Assembly (NCBI RefSeq): GCF_001552595.1
Contig: NZ_BCRM01000024.1
Coordinates: 1-64,000, forward strand
Direction: 5' to 3'
Origin: Rhodococcus erythropolis NBRC 15567
Lineage (GTDB): Bacteria > Actinomycetota > Actinomycetes > Mycobacteriales > Mycobacteriaceae
Length of the DNA: 64,000 bases
Each line of letters begins with the position of its first letter. Position 1 is the stretch's first letter. The notes beneath the pieces were generated by a model. It ran no database searches and was not told the origin of the DNA. It worked only from the letters and a program-made list of their open reading frames with translations. This document shows positions 44,325 to 53,425 of the stretch, one piece after another. Both the position numbers and the translations under genes were made by a program.

Positions 44325-44480
44325 ATGATGTCTTTGAAGGATCAGTTGGACAACTGCGAATACCTACTTGCCGACGCGGAAATGGCGGGTGACTGGAATG
44401 CTGTTCGGCGATTCAGGGAATACCGGCTGAGGCTCGTTCGACAACTGTGCAGGCAAAGGGCTGCCGGTCTCTGCGCCTAG
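44325..44480 (+). CDS. 51-aa ORF with strong ribosome site, unknown
   Basis: Two ATGs follow GGAGGTGA at ideal spacing, a near-perfect anti-Shine-Dalgarno match. The peptide (MMSLKDQLDNCEYLLADA ...) is helical, with acidic residues first and a basic second half (RRFREYRLRLVRQLCRQR). No signal peptide or known family. Codon use is less GC-biased at third positions than neighbours. The direct repeats upstream suggest regulation. Confidence 0.5.
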   Translation: MMSLKDQLDNCEYLLADAEMAGDWNAVRRFREYRLRLVRQLCRQRAAGLCA

Positions 44481-44510
44481 AGTCCTCACGTCAGCCGTAT
44501 CTGAACTGAG

Positions 44511-44583
44511 TCCCTCTGGGCGGTTACGATCCGCCGTCGCCCGAGTCACAGTCGGGTGCTCTCACCAATTGAGCTACAGAAGG
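44511..44583 (-). tRNA. tRNA-like gene with His anticodon (GTG)
   Basis: The minus strand folds into a complete 73-nt cloverleaf: acceptor CCTTCTG/CAGAGGG (one G-U pair), D stem GCTC/GAGC with GG in the loop, anticodon stem CCCGA/TCGGG with loop CTGTGAC, and T stem GGCGG/CCGCC. U8, A14, G18-G19, U33 and U55-C56 are kept. Odd features: the base before position 1 is A, not the G-1 of tRNA-His; the discriminator is A; the T loop is ATCGTAA with positions 54 and 58 swapped; CCA is not encoded. It may be a divergent or decayed tRNA-His. Confidence 0.6.
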
Positions 44584-44771
44584 TATGGACCGCAGTGCTT
44601 TTCGACCGCGATCGTGTGTGTCGAAACCATACGGAGCCTTCCGGGGTCCGCGCTACTGATTTTCCGACTCGACGATCTCTGGTGATCACCGCTCCGAGTT
44701 GGTCCCCACGTCCCCGCGGGGACGTCTCCGGCAAGGCCGCACCGAATCACCGCTGACCAGCAGTCGATGGG

Positions 44772-45734
44772 ATGATTACCTGTGTGTCCATGTCCCCACC
44801 GCTGCCCGTCAAGAACGGGGTTGGCCCGACGCGCCTACGCATCCCGCTCTCTGGGCCGTGGACGACGATCGCCGAGTACGTCGTAGCCAAGTTCGACCAT
44901 CTGGACGCCGAAAACCTGTATCGGCGGTTCGACGACGGCGAGTTCGTGGGTATCGACGGCCAGTCGATCTGCCGGAGCACAGAACTCAGCGCGCACCGGT
45001 TCGTCTGGTACTACCGTGAGTTGCCGGCGGAGGACCCCGTGCCGTTCCACGAGGAGATCCTGCACATCGACGACGATCTCGTCGTCATCGACAAGCCACA
45101 TTTTCTCCCGACCACCCCCAGCGGGCGCTACCTCCGCGAGTCGGCGCTCGTCCGACTGCGGGTTCGTCTCGACAACCCAGATCTGACCCCGATCCACAGA
45201 CTCGACCGCGGCACCGCAGGGGTGGTGATGTTCTCGGCCCGCCCCGCGACGCGCGGCGCGTACCAGTCACTGTTCGAGAAGCGGCAGGTCACGAAGGTCT
45301 ACGAGGCGGTGTCGGCGCGACCGTCCCGGTGGGGCCAGGATGCGCCAGCGCTCGACGTCCCTCTCGTTTACCGCAACCACATCGAAGCTCGACGCGGCGA
45401 GTTGCGGGTCGTCGTCGACGACAGCCGTGAACCCAACTCCGAGACCACGATCGAGGCGCGAGGGATGGGCGTGAGCGCCTCCGGACGTGCTGTGCTGCAC
45501 ACGGTTCTACGTCCGCAGTCCGGACGGATGCACCAGTTACGGGTGCATCTGGCAGCTTTCGGCGCCGGGATCCTGGGCGACCGGCGATACCCCGACCTGC
45601 TTCCCGACGCCCCGGACGATCATTCCCTCCCACTCCAATTGCTCGCGAGGGAACTCGAATTCACCGACCCGTTGACTGGGAGAGCGCGGCGGTTTGTGAC
45701 ACGTCGGACGCTCAGCGAGTTGCCCGTGGGGTGA
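44772..45734 (+). CDS. RluA-family pseudouridine synthase
   Basis: This protein of up to 320 aa has the catalytic motif PIHRLDRGTAGVVMFS (Asp of HRLD) and ILHIDDDLVVIDKPHFLPTT before it, typical of RluA-type rRNA/tRNA pseudouridine synthases. GRMHQLRVHLAAFGAGILGD is the family's third motif. An S4 domain is not evident. The target uridine is unknown. Starts at 44772, 44784 or 44790 are possible; none has a good ribosome site. Confidence 0.88.
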   Translation: MITCVSMSPPLPVKNGVGPTRLRIPLSGPWTTIAEYVVAKFDHLDAENLYRRFDDGEFVGIDGQSICRSTELSAHRFVWYYRELPAEDPVPFHEEILHIDDDLVVIDKPHFLPTTPSGRYLRESALVRLRVRLDNPDLTPIHRLDRGTAGVVMFSARPATRGAYQSLFEKRQVTKVYEAVSARPSRWGQDAPALDVPLVYRNHIEARRGELRVVVDDSREPNSETTIEARGMGVSASGRAVLHTVLRPQSGRMHQLRVHLAAFGAGILGDRRYPDLLPDAPDDHSLPLQLLARELEFTDPLTGRARRFVTRRTLSELPVG

Positions 45735-45750
45735 GGACCAGAAGCCGGAT

Positions 45751-46830
45751 TTAGACGTTGAAGCGGAACTCCACCACATCGCCGTCGGCCATGACGTATT
45801 CCTTACCCTCCATGCGAACCTTGCCTGCAGCCTTGGCTGCGGCCATGGAACCCGCCTCGACTAGGTCGTCGAAGGACACGATTTCAGCCTTGATGAAGCC
45901 GCGCTCGAAGTCGGTGTGAATGACGCCGGCAGCCTGGGGCGCGGTGTCACCCTTGTGGATCGTCCAGGCGCGAGCTTCCTTCGGACCAGCCGTCAGGTAG
46001 GTCTGCAGTCCGAGGGTGTGGAAGCCGGTGCGCGCGAGAGCGTGCAGGCCCGGCTCGGTCTGACCGATCGAGTCGAGCATTTCCTGGCGGTCTTCCTCGT
46101 CGAGCTCGAGGAGTTCCTGCTCGACCTTCGCGTCGAGGAACACAGCGTCGGCCGGTGCGACGGATGCGCGCAATTCCGCAACCTTCGCTGCGTCGGTGAG
46201 CACTGACTCGTCGGCGTTGAAGACGTACAGGAAGGGCTTGGTGGTGAGCAGACTCAGCTCACGCAGCAGCGAGAAGTCGAGCTTGTCCTTGACGCTGAAC
46301 AGCGTCGTGCCCTCGTTGAGGAAGGCCTGGGCCTTGAGTGCCTCGTCGTGCGCCGGCTTGAGCTCCTTGTTCTTGCGAGCTTCCTTGTCCAGACGCGGGA
46401 GAGCCTTCTCCAAGGTCTGCATGTCGGCGATCACGAGCTCGGTCTCGATGACCTCGATATCGGAGGCCGGGTCGACCTTGCCGTCGACGTGGATGACGTC
46501 GTCGTCGGCGAAGACGCGAACTACCTGGCAGATGGCGTCCGCTTCACGGATGTTGGCCAGGAACTTGTTGCCAAGGCCTGCGCCCTCGGACGCGCCCTTC
46601 ACGATTCCCGCGATGTCGACGAACGACACGGTCGCGGGGAGGATGCGCTCGGAGCCGAAGATCTCGGCGAGCTTCTGCAGCCGCGGATCGGGCAGCTCGA
46701 CCAGGCCGACGTTGGGTTCGATGGTCGCGAACGGGTAGTTCGCTGCCAACACGTCGTTGTTGGTCAGTGCATTGAAAAGGGTGGACTTGCCGACGTTGGG
46801 CAGTCCGACGATTCCGAGGGTAAGGCTCAC
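45751..46830 (-). CDS. ychF: YchF/OLA1-type ATPase
   Basis: This 359-aa Obg-family P-loop protein has GLPNVGKSTLFNALT as G1, FVDIAGIVKGASEGAGLGNK as G3, a coiled-coil insertion (EKALPRLDKEARKNKELKPA) and a C-terminal TGS domain (KEARAWTIHKGDTAPQAAGV). The family binds ATP rather than GTP and associates with ribosomes in stress response. It is highly conserved, full length. Confidence 0.95.
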   Translation of the reverse strand: MSLTLGIVGLPNVGKSTLFNALTNNDVLAANYPFATIEPNVGLVELPDPRLQKLAEIFGSERILPATVSFVDIAGIVKGASEGAGLGNKFLANIREADAICQVVRVFADDDVIHVDGKVDPASDIEVIETELVIADMQTLEKALPRLDKEARKNKELKPAHDEALKAQAFLNEGTTLFSVKDKLDFSLLRELSLLTTKPFLYVFNADESVLTDAAKVAELRASVAPADAVFLDAKVEQELLELDEEDRQEMLDSIGQTEPGLHALARTGFHTLGLQTYLTAGPKEARAWTIHKGDTAPQAAGVIHTDFERGFIKAEIVSFDDLVEAGSMAAAKAAGKVRMEGKEYVMADGDVVEFRFNV

Positions 46831-46900
46831 GGTCTGTGGATTCTACGGCCTCGCGGCGACGTGACGGGTACTCGCCCCACCGTCACGTCGCGGCAGGTGA

Positions 46901-47401
46901 TCAGTTGTAGGTATACGAATCGACGGACGACACGATCGCAACCAGGAAGATGACGTAGAACGCGATGAACAGCACCCAGCAGATGACGGCTATGAGGAGC
47001 GAGATCTGCCCGAGCTTCTTCACCCGCTCGGACGCGTACTGCGCGCCCTGGTGATCGCCCATCGCCCACTTCGGGTAGATGTCGTGGAGATGGTTGAACG
47101 CGGCGAACGCGATAGGCCAGAAGAACAGGATCGACGCGACGGCCCATCCCGCGTTGGACTTCGGCGGACCGTACTGGGGCGCCGCGTACGTGGGTGCGGC
47201 GCTGTACTGCTGGGTCGCGCTGTACTGCTGACCGGTCGGATACTGCTGTCCGGCTGAGTACTGCGGGTCGGTTGGGTACTGCTGGCCCGTCGGATACTCC
47301 TGGCCTGCTGAATATTGCTGACCGGCTGAATACTGCTGGCCCGCCGGATACTGCTGCTCCTTCGGATCCTGCGGGTCGGTCGGATATTGCGGTTCGGTCA
47401 T
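46901..47401 (-). CDS. CD225/dispanin family membrane protein with Gln-Tyr-Pro repeats
   Basis: The 166-aa protein has about 75 residues of imperfect QQYPTG/QQYSAG hexapeptides, then a CD225 domain with two helices (NAGWAVASILFFWPIAFAAF and LLIAVICWVLFIAFYVIFLV) and the conserved linker GDHQGAQYASERVKKLGQIS. Bacterial members have no defined role. Of two tandem ATGs the second (47401) has better spacing to GGGGGA. Confidence 0.8.
   Translation of the reverse strand: MTEPQYPTDPQDPKEQQYPAGQQYSAGQQYSAGQEYPTGQQYPTDPQYSAGQQYPTGQQYSATQQYSAAPTYAAPQYGPPKSNAGWAVASILFFWPIAFAAFNHLHDIYPKWAMGDHQGAQYASERVKKLGQISLLIAVICWVLFIAFYVIFLVAIVSSVDSYTYN
47200..47390. repeat. Coding tandem repeat, about 18-bp units
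   Basis: DNA encoding the Q-Q-Y-[PS]-[AT]-G hexapeptides of the CD225 protein. Roughly ten units, imperfect at the DNA level (CTGCTGGCCCGTCGGATA-like). Such tracts are prone to copy-number change by slippage. Confidence 0.7.
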
Positions 47402-47502
47402 CATTCCCCCAAAGAGTCGGATTCGGTTCTCTATCGCAGAACCTAGTGGAGACTTACCGCTGCCGTGTCACAGTGGGCGCCTACGCTCTCGAGGTGACTC
47501 GG

Positions 47503-49071
47503 ATGCTGATCGTGCTCTTGATATGGATAGTGGGTCTCGGCACCGCCGCGCTCGCAATTGTCGCCTCGCCCGGATGGTGGGTGATCGCTGTCGTCACTCT
47601 CGCGCTGGCGGCGATGGGCACCTATGACCTCACTCAGAGGTCCCACAGCATCCTCCGTAACTATCCGGTCCTGGGGCACGCGCGATTCCTCCTCGAGAAG
47701 ATTCGACCGGAGATCCAGCAGTACTTCGTCGAATCATCCACCGATGGAATGCCATTCGATCGCGAAACGCGAGATCTGGTTTACGAGCGGGCAAAGGGAA
47801 CACTGGCGGAAGAGCCCTTCGGGACCGAGCGCGACGTCAATGCGATCGGCTACGAGTTCATGACGCATTCGATTCGCGCACGGACCGCCCCCGACACCGT
47901 TCCGCGAGTTCGCCTCGGCGGACGCGATTGCACGAAGCCGTACGACATCGCTCTATTGAACGTCTCCGCGATGAGCTTTGGGTCGTTGTCCGCCAACGCA
48001 ATCGAGGCCCTCAACGCCGGCGCCGCCAAAGGCGGCTTCGCCCACGACACCGGCGAAGGCGCGATCAGTCCGTATCACCGCAAACACGGCGGCGATCTGA
48101 TCTGGGAAATTGCCTCGGGATACTTCGGATGCCGAACCGAGGACGGCCGATTCGATCCTGACCGGTTTGCCGAGCGTGCCGGCCTCGATCAGGTGAAGGC
48201 CATTTCGATCAAGCTCTCGCAAGGTGCGAAACCCGGGTTGGGTGGCGTGCTTCCCGGAGTCAAGGTCTCACCCGAAATCGCCGAAACCCGCGGGGTACCC
48301 GTCGGCCAGACCGTGATTTCGCCACCCGCGCACACCGCGTTCAGCACTCCGGTCGAACTGGTCGATTTCATCGCGACCCTGCGAAAACTGTCGGGAGGCA
48401 AGCCAGTCGGTATGAAACTGTGCGTCGGCTCGCGTCGTGAATTCCTCGGAATCTGCAAGGCGATGATCGAACGCGGCATCACGCCCGACTTCATCATCGT
48501 GGACGGTTCCGAAGGCGGCACCGGCGCAGGTCCGGTGGAATTCGAGGACCACATGGGCATGCCGTTGACCGAAGGCCTGATGCTCGTGCACAACGCCTTG
48601 GTGGGAACCGGTCTGCGCGCTCTCGTGAAAGTCGGCGCTTCCGGAAAGGTGGCGAGCGGTTCCGACATCGTCAAACGCATCATCCAAGGCGCAGACTTCA
48701 CGATGGCTGCCCGCGCAATGATGTTCGCAGTGGGCTGCATTCAGGCCCAGATGTGCCACACAAACCGCTGCCCGGTCGGCGTTGCCACTCAGGATCCGGC
48801 ACGCACCCGCGCACTCGACATCCCCGACAAGAGCGAGCGCGTCTACCGCTTCCAGAAGGCAACTGTCGCCAGCGCACAACAGATGATCGCGTCGATGGGC
48901 ATCGATTCGTTCGACCAACTGCAACCGGGAATGCTCAACCGCCGCGTCGACGGTCTCACCACGCGTACCTATGCCGACCTGTTCGACTGGCTGATGCCGG
49001 GCGAACTGCTCGACTCCCCGCCGCAGAGCTGGCTCACCGATTGGATCGACGCCGACGCTCACCGATTCTGA
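47503..49071 (+). CDS. FMN-binding glutamate synthase-related protein
   Basis: The 522-aa protein has two N-terminal transmembrane helices (MLIVLLIWIVGLGTAALAIV and WWVIAVVTLALAAMGTY), then a GltB-like FMN/Fe-S domain: AMSFGSLSANAIEALN, GEGAISPYHRKHGGDLIWEI, IKLSQGAKPGLGG, IIVDGSEGGTGAGP, and Cys-rich CIQAQMCHTNRCPVGVAT for a 3Fe-4S cluster. The amidotransferase domain is absent, so it is not a complete glutamate synthase. The start at 47503 follows GAGGTGA. The substrate is unknown. Confidence 0.88.
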   Translation: MLIVLLIWIVGLGTAALAIVASPGWWVIAVVTLALAAMGTYDLTQRSHSILRNYPVLGHARFLLEKIRPEIQQYFVESSTDGMPFDRETRDLVYERAKGTLAEEPFGTERDVNAIGYEFMTHSIRARTAPDTVPRVRLGGRDCTKPYDIALLNVSAMSFGSLSANAIEALNAGAAKGGFAHDTGEGAISPYHRKHGGDLIWEIASGYFGCRTEDGRFDPDRFAERAGLDQVKAISIKLSQGAKPGLGGVLPGVKVSPEIAETRGVPVGQTVISPPAHTAFSTPVELVDFIATLRKLSGGKPVGMKLCVGSRREFLGICKAMIERGITPDFIIVDGSEGGTGAGPVEFEDHMGMPLTEGLMLVHNALVGTGLRALVKVGASGKVASGSDIVKRIIQGADFTMAARAMMFAVGCIQAQMCHTNRCPVGVATQDPARTRALDIPDKSERVYRFQKATVASAQQMIASMGIDSFDQLQPGMLNRRVDGLTTRTYADLFDWLMPGELLDSPPQSWLTDWIDADAHRF

Positions 49072-49182
49072 CGCCGGTCGACTCCCGCGCCACAGATCGC
49101 GCGGATTCACCCGTCTGGTCCTACAGTGACAGATGGCCCGCTGTGACGGCGGCCACACTGCACTAGTGGACGGAGTTCGACG

Positions 49183-51465
49183 ATGAGCTTGACGACTGCG
49201 CCGGAACCAAATGTCGAGTACCTGAAAACCGATCCTGACCTGCCACCTGTCGGCGTCATCGACAAAACACCCATTTCCACCACTGCGCGCGTCGTCTTCC
49301 TCGTTCTCGGACTGGTCGGCGCGGGCTCCTGGTACATGATTGCGATCGTCCGCGGTGAACACATCAGCGCCGTGTGGTTCGTGTTGGCCGCAATCTGTAC
49401 CTATCTGATCGCCTACCGCTTCTATGCGCGGTTGATCGAACGCAAGATCGTCAAGCCCCGCGACGACGTCGCAACTCCCGCCGAGATCATGGAGAACGGC
49501 GCCGACTACATGCCGACCGACCGTCGGGTGCTGTTCGGTCACCACTTCGCGGCAATCGCCGGTGCCGGTCCCCTGGTCGGACCCGTCCTGGCCGCGCAGA
49601 TGGGATATCTTCCGGGAACGATCTGGATCATCGTCGGCGTGGTGTTCGCCGGGGCGGTGCAGGACTTCATGGTCCTGTGGATCTCGTCGAAGCGCCGCGG
49701 GCGCAGCCTCGGTCAGATGGCCCGCGAAGAACTCGGCCTCGTCGGCGGCGTCGCCGCATTGATCGGCGTGTTCGTCATCATGATCATCCTCATCGCGGTG
49801 CTCGGACTTGTGGTCGTCAATGCGCTCGCCGAGTCCCCGTGGGGTGTGTTCTCGATCGCGATGACCATCCCCATCGCCCTGTTCATGGGCGTGTACCTGC
49901 GGTATCTGCGGCCGGGCAAGGTTTCCGAAGTCTCCCTGATCGGCGTCGTCCTACTCCTCCTGGCCATCGTCTCCGGTGGTTGGGTAGCCGATACCGGTTG
50001 GGGCGCAGACTGGTTCACACTCTCGAAGGTCACCATTGCGTGGCTGATGATCGCGTACGGATTCGCCGCTTCGGTGCTGCCGGTCTGGCTGCTCCTGGCA
50101 CCGCGCGACTATTTGTCGACGTTCATGAAGGTCGGCACCATCGCATTGCTGGCCATCGGAATTCTGGTCGCACGACCCGCGCTGAACATGCCTGCAGTGA
50201 CGCCGTTCGCCTCCAACGGCGAAGGCCCGGCCTTTGCCGGTTCATTGTTCCCGTTCCTATTCATCACCATTGCCTGTGGCGCACTCTCGGGCTTCCACGC
50301 GCTGATCGCGTCCGGCACGACGCCGAAGCTGCTAGAGAAGGAAAGCCAGACCAAGATGATCGGGTACGGCGGCATGCTGACCGAATCGTTTGTCGCGATC
50401 ATGGCTCTGGTCACCGCCTGCATCCTCGATCAGCACCTGTACTTCGCACTCAACGCTCCCGCGGCGCTGACCGGTGGAACACCGGAAACCGCAGCCGAAT
50501 ACGTCAACAATCTGCCCCTCGGCACCGCCCCCATCACACCGGACGTGCTGACGCAGGCAGCCGAGGCCGTCGGGGAAGAATCGATCATCTCGAGAACCGG
50601 CGGCGCCCCGACGCTCGCGTTCGGCATGTCCGAAGTGCTCAGCGACGTCTTCGGCGGCGACTCGCTGAAATCGTTCTGGTACCACTTCGCGATCATGTTC
50701 GAGGCTCTCTTCATCCTCACCACGATCGATGCCGGCACTCGCGTCGCTCGATTCATGCTCTCGGACTCGCTCGGCAACTTCGGCGGTCCGGCAAAGAAGT
50801 TCAAGGACCCGTCGTGGCGCATCGGTGCGTGGCTGTGCTCGCTGATCGTGGTCGCTGCGTGGGGCGCGATCCTGCTCATGGGTGTCACCGATCCACTCGG
50901 CGGAATCAACACGCTCTTCCCGCTCTTCGGCATCGCCAACCAACTTCTGGCCGCGATCGCACTGACGGTGGTCATGACGATCGTCATGAAGAAGGGCCTG
51001 TTCAAATGGGCCTGGATCCCCGGCGTGCCATTGGTGTGGGACCTGGTCGTGACTATGACCGCGTCGTACCAGAAGATCTTCTCCGACAACCCCGCGATCG
51101 GTTACTGGGCTCAGCACAACGTGTTCAAGGATGCGAAGGCAGCAGGTGAGACGGCGCACGGTTCTGCGAAGACTCCAGAGGCCATCGATGCCGTCATCCG
51201 CAACACCTTCATTCAGGGCACGCTCTCGATCATCTTCGCGTCTCTGGTGATCGTCGTGGTCATCGCCGGGATCATCGTATGTGCCAAGGCAATCCGGGCC
51301 GGTGGGCTGCCGACCACCGAGTCCCCGGAGGAACCGTCGAAGATCTTCGGTCCCGCAAGCTTCATTCCGACGCCCGCGGAGAAGGAAATCCAGAAGGAAT
51401 GGGACGAGCTCATCAAAGCCGGGAAAGTCCGGGCACCCGGCGCCGCGCACGGAGGTGGGCACTGA
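49183..51465 (+). CDS. cstA: CstA family carbon starvation/pyruvate transporter
   Basis: This 760-aa polytopic protein of the CstA/BtsT family has about 16-18 helices, with marks FGHHFAAIAGAGPLVGPVLA, MGYLPGTIWIIVGVVFAGAV, the cytoplasmic KRRGRSLGQMAREELG and GALSGFHALIASGTTPK. CstA homologues import pyruvate and possibly peptides during nutrient limitation. It forms an operon with the YbdD-family gene, whose ATG is 3 bp past this stop. Confidence 0.93.
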   Translation: MSLTTAPEPNVEYLKTDPDLPPVGVIDKTPISTTARVVFLVLGLVGAGSWYMIAIVRGEHISAVWFVLAAICTYLIAYRFYARLIERKIVKPRDDVATPAEIMENGADYMPTDRRVLFGHHFAAIAGAGPLVGPVLAAQMGYLPGTIWIIVGVVFAGAVQDFMVLWISSKRRGRSLGQMAREELGLVGGVAALIGVFVIMIILIAVLGLVVVNALAESPWGVFSIAMTIPIALFMGVYLRYLRPGKVSEVSLIGVVLLLLAIVSGGWVADTGWGADWFTLSKVTIAWLMIAYGFAASVLPVWLLLAPRDYLSTFMKVGTIALLAIGILVARPALNMPAVTPFASNGEGPAFAGSLFPFLFITIACGALSGFHALIASGTTPKLLEKESQTKMIGYGGMLTESFVAIMALVTACILDQHLYFALNAPAALTGGTPETAAEYVNNLPLGTAPITPDVLTQAAEAVGEESIISRTGGAPTLAFGMSEVLSDVFGGDSLKSFWYHFAIMFEALFILTTIDAGTRVARFMLSDSLGNFGGPAKKFKDPSWRIGAWLCSLIVVAAWGAILLMGVTDPLGGINTLFPLFGIANQLLAAIALTVVMTIVMKKGLFKWAWIPGVPLVWDLVVTMTASYQKIFSDNPAIGYWAQHNVFKDAKAAGETAHGSAKTPEAIDAVIRNTFIQGTLSIIFASLVIVVVIAGIIVCAKAIRAGGLPTTESPEEPSKIFGPASFIPTPAEKEIQKEWDELIKAGKVRAPGAAHGGGH

Positions 51466-51467
51466 CC

Positions 51468-51668
51468 ATGACCATGACGGCAAAACTCACCACAGCGTTC
51501 CGCGGAACGCTGTGGTGGGTTCGCTCGGTGATGGGCGATCTCGACTATCAGCGCTACGTCGAGCACACCCGACGCCACCACGCCGACTCACCGGTGATCA
51601 GCGAACGAGAGTTCTGGCGCCGCCGGCATGCAGCAGCCGACGCCAACCCGGGCGCCCGCTGCTGCTGA
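51468..51668 (+). CDS. YbdD/YjiX family small protein
   Basis: This 66-aa DUF466 protein has the conserved core VMGDLDYQRYVEHTRRHHAD and ISEREFWRRRHA. It is the usual partner encoded next to cstA and is required with it for pyruvate uptake in E. coli-type systems. GGAGGTGG, 9 bp upstream within the cstA end, is the ribosome site. Confidence 0.9.
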   Translation: MTMTAKLTTAFRGTLWWVRSVMGDLDYQRYVEHTRRHHADSPVISEREFWRRRHAAADANPGARCC

Positions 51669-51674
51669 ATCCGG

Positions 51675-52079
51675 TCAGGGGCAGGTGGCCTTCGCGAGTT
51701 CGTAAATGTGGCCGGCCTGCTCGTCGGTGGGCTTGTTGCCGTTGTTCTCGGCCAGGTCGGTGATCTTGGACTTGACCTCCGCCTCGTCCGTGCCGTTGGC
51801 GACCTCCGTGCACGTGGTCGTCAAGATCTCCTCGATGTCTGCGTCGTCGCGGTTCTCCGCCAATGGTGCGTAAGCCCCACGGAAGGTGGCGACGAACAGC
51901 GCCGTCTTGCCCTGGTCGATGGCGTTGCCCGCTGACTGCTTCGCCGTCTCGAGCGCCTGCTGCCCGCTCGTGACTGCCTCGCTGATCTTGTTCTGCGCGT
52001 TGTCCTGATCCTCGGTGCTACACGCGGTGAGCCCGAGAACGACGATTGCTGCTGCCCCGACTGCTGCTGCGATTCTCAT
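51675..52079 (-). CDS. Small lipoprotein
   Basis: The product is 134 aa from MRIAAAVGAAAIVVLGLTAC, a lipoprotein signal with lipobox LTAC. The mature part is helical and acidic (DNAQNKISEAVTSGQQALET), with two Cys near the end (TTTCTEVANG and ATCP) that could pair. Convergent with ybdD by 6 bp. No family is recognised. Confidence 0.75.
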   Translation of the reverse strand: MRIAAAVGAAAIVVLGLTACSTEDQDNAQNKISEAVTSGQQALETAKQSAGNAIDQGKTALFVATFRGAYAPLAENRDDADIEEILTTTCTEVANGTDEAEVKSKITDLAENNGNKPTDEQAGHIYELAKATCP

Positions 52080-52231
52080 GACGGAAATGTTAGTCCGCCT
52101 GGCATGCTTCAAAACACAGTATTGAAGCGCAACACACGAGTTATCGCATGCAGTCGTTACGATCAGCTCAGCTAGATCACCGGATTCTCACATCGGCGAG
52201 GAGATCCCTGCGCCGACGGAAAGGACGATCA

Positions 52232-53425
52232 GTGAGCGAGCAAGACAAGGGGACGTCCGCAGGGGTGCGAAAGCGCGACCGCGGCGAGATCATCGGGCAA
52301 GGGGGTATGTGGCTCGCAAAGTGGTCGTTGGTGTTGGCGTCGATTTCGCTGGGCGCCTGGATTTTCGGTTGGCTGATCGAAAAGCTCTGGGTCATCATCC
52401 TGCCGGTGGCTCTGGCAATCGTCGTTGCGACAGTCATGTGGCCGCCGACCCGCGGAATGATCAAGCGCGGTATGCCACCGGCCGCGGCAGCCGGCATCAC
52501 CCTGGTCCTCTCGATCGGAATCTTGGCCGGTGTGATCGCAGGCATCGTTCCGTCAGTGGTCAGCCAGGCCCCCGAGCTCGCGAACAAGACCACCGAGGGC
52601 ATCAATCAGGTTCAGGACTGGCTCCAGGGTCCGCCACTGAATCTGAAGGACGACCAGATCGACAACGCAGTCCATGCCGTCATCACGAAGGTGCAGGAAA
52701 GTGGAACCGCCATCGCTTCAGGCGTTTTCAGCGGTGTGAGCACGGCGAGCTCGTTGTTGGTCACGCTCGGTTTGGTCCTGATTCTCGCCTTCTTCTTCAT
52801 CAAGGACGGACCGAGGTTCATCCCCTGGCTGCACGCTGTCGGCGGCGGCCGCGCCGGTCGGCATCTCGAAGAGGTCCTCACCCGCATGTGGGACACGCTC
52901 GGCGGATTCATCAGGACTCAAGCACTGGTGAGCCTGATCGACGCGGTCTTCATCGGCGCCGGACTGCTGATACTCGGGGTCCCGCTGGCACCGGTGCTGG
53001 CAATTCTGACGTTCATCGGTGGATTCATCCCGATCGTCGGTGCGTTTGTCGCCGGCGCCCTGGCCGTGTTGGTTGCGTTGGTGGCAAACGGCCTCACCAC
53101 CGCCATCATCGTCCTGATCATCATCCTGGCCGTTCAGCAGATCGAAGGAAATGTCCTTCAGCCTGTGCTGCAGAGCAAGTCGATGAAACTCCACGCCGTT
53201 ATCGTGCTGCTTGCCGTGGCCGCCGGTAGCTCGCTGTACGGCATCGTCGGCGCCTTCCTCGCAGTGCCCGTCGCCGCTGTTGCAGCAGTTGTCATCCGCT
53301 ACATCGGAGAGCAGATCGACGAACGCGCAAGCGACAACGAGCCGATGCCCGCCGGCGATGCCTCGGACATCCTCGAAGATCAGGACGACGACGCCGAGTC
53401 AGAGGTAGAGAACAAAAAGGCCTGA
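52232..53425 (+). CDS. AI-2E family transporter
   Basis: This 397-aa membrane protein has the family pattern: helices at the start (WIFGWLIEKLWVIILPVALA), a soluble helical region, then FIKDGPRFIPWLHAVGG, FIRTQALVSLIDAVFIGAGL, FIPIVGAFVAGALAVLVAL and QQIEGNVLQPVLQ. Family members export autoinducer-2 or act as ion antiporters; the substrate is unknown. The acidic tail is EDQDDDAESEVENKKA. GTG 52232 follows AAAGGA. It abuts sbcC end-to-end with no spacer. Confidence 0.88.
   Translation: MSEQDKGTSAGVRKRDRGEIIGQGGMWLAKWSLVLASISLGAWIFGWLIEKLWVIILPVALAIVVATVMWPPTRGMIKRGMPPAAAAGITLVLSIGILAGVIAGIVPSVVSQAPELANKTTEGINQVQDWLQGPPLNLKDDQIDNAVHAVITKVQESGTAIASGVFSGVSTASSLLVTLGLVLILAFFFIKDGPRFIPWLHAVGGGRAGRHLEEVLTRMWDTLGGFIRTQALVSLIDAVFIGAGLLILGVPLAPVLAILTFIGGFIPIVGAFVAGALAVLVALVANGLTTAIIVLIIILAVQQIEGNVLQPVLQSKSMKLHAVIVLLAVAAGSSLYGIVGAFLAVPVAAVAAVVIRYIGEQIDERASDNEPMPAGDASDILEDQDDDAESEVENKKA

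Noticed and set aside
48268..49545. 425-codon minus-strand frame opposite the glutamate-synthase-like and cstA genes
   Set aside because: Antisense shadow: crosses two well-supported genes, with no domain and no ribosome site.
50332..51483. 383-codon minus-strand frame inside cstA
   Set aside because: Asp/Glu/Arg-rich low-complexity translation typical of the antisense of a GC-rich membrane gene.
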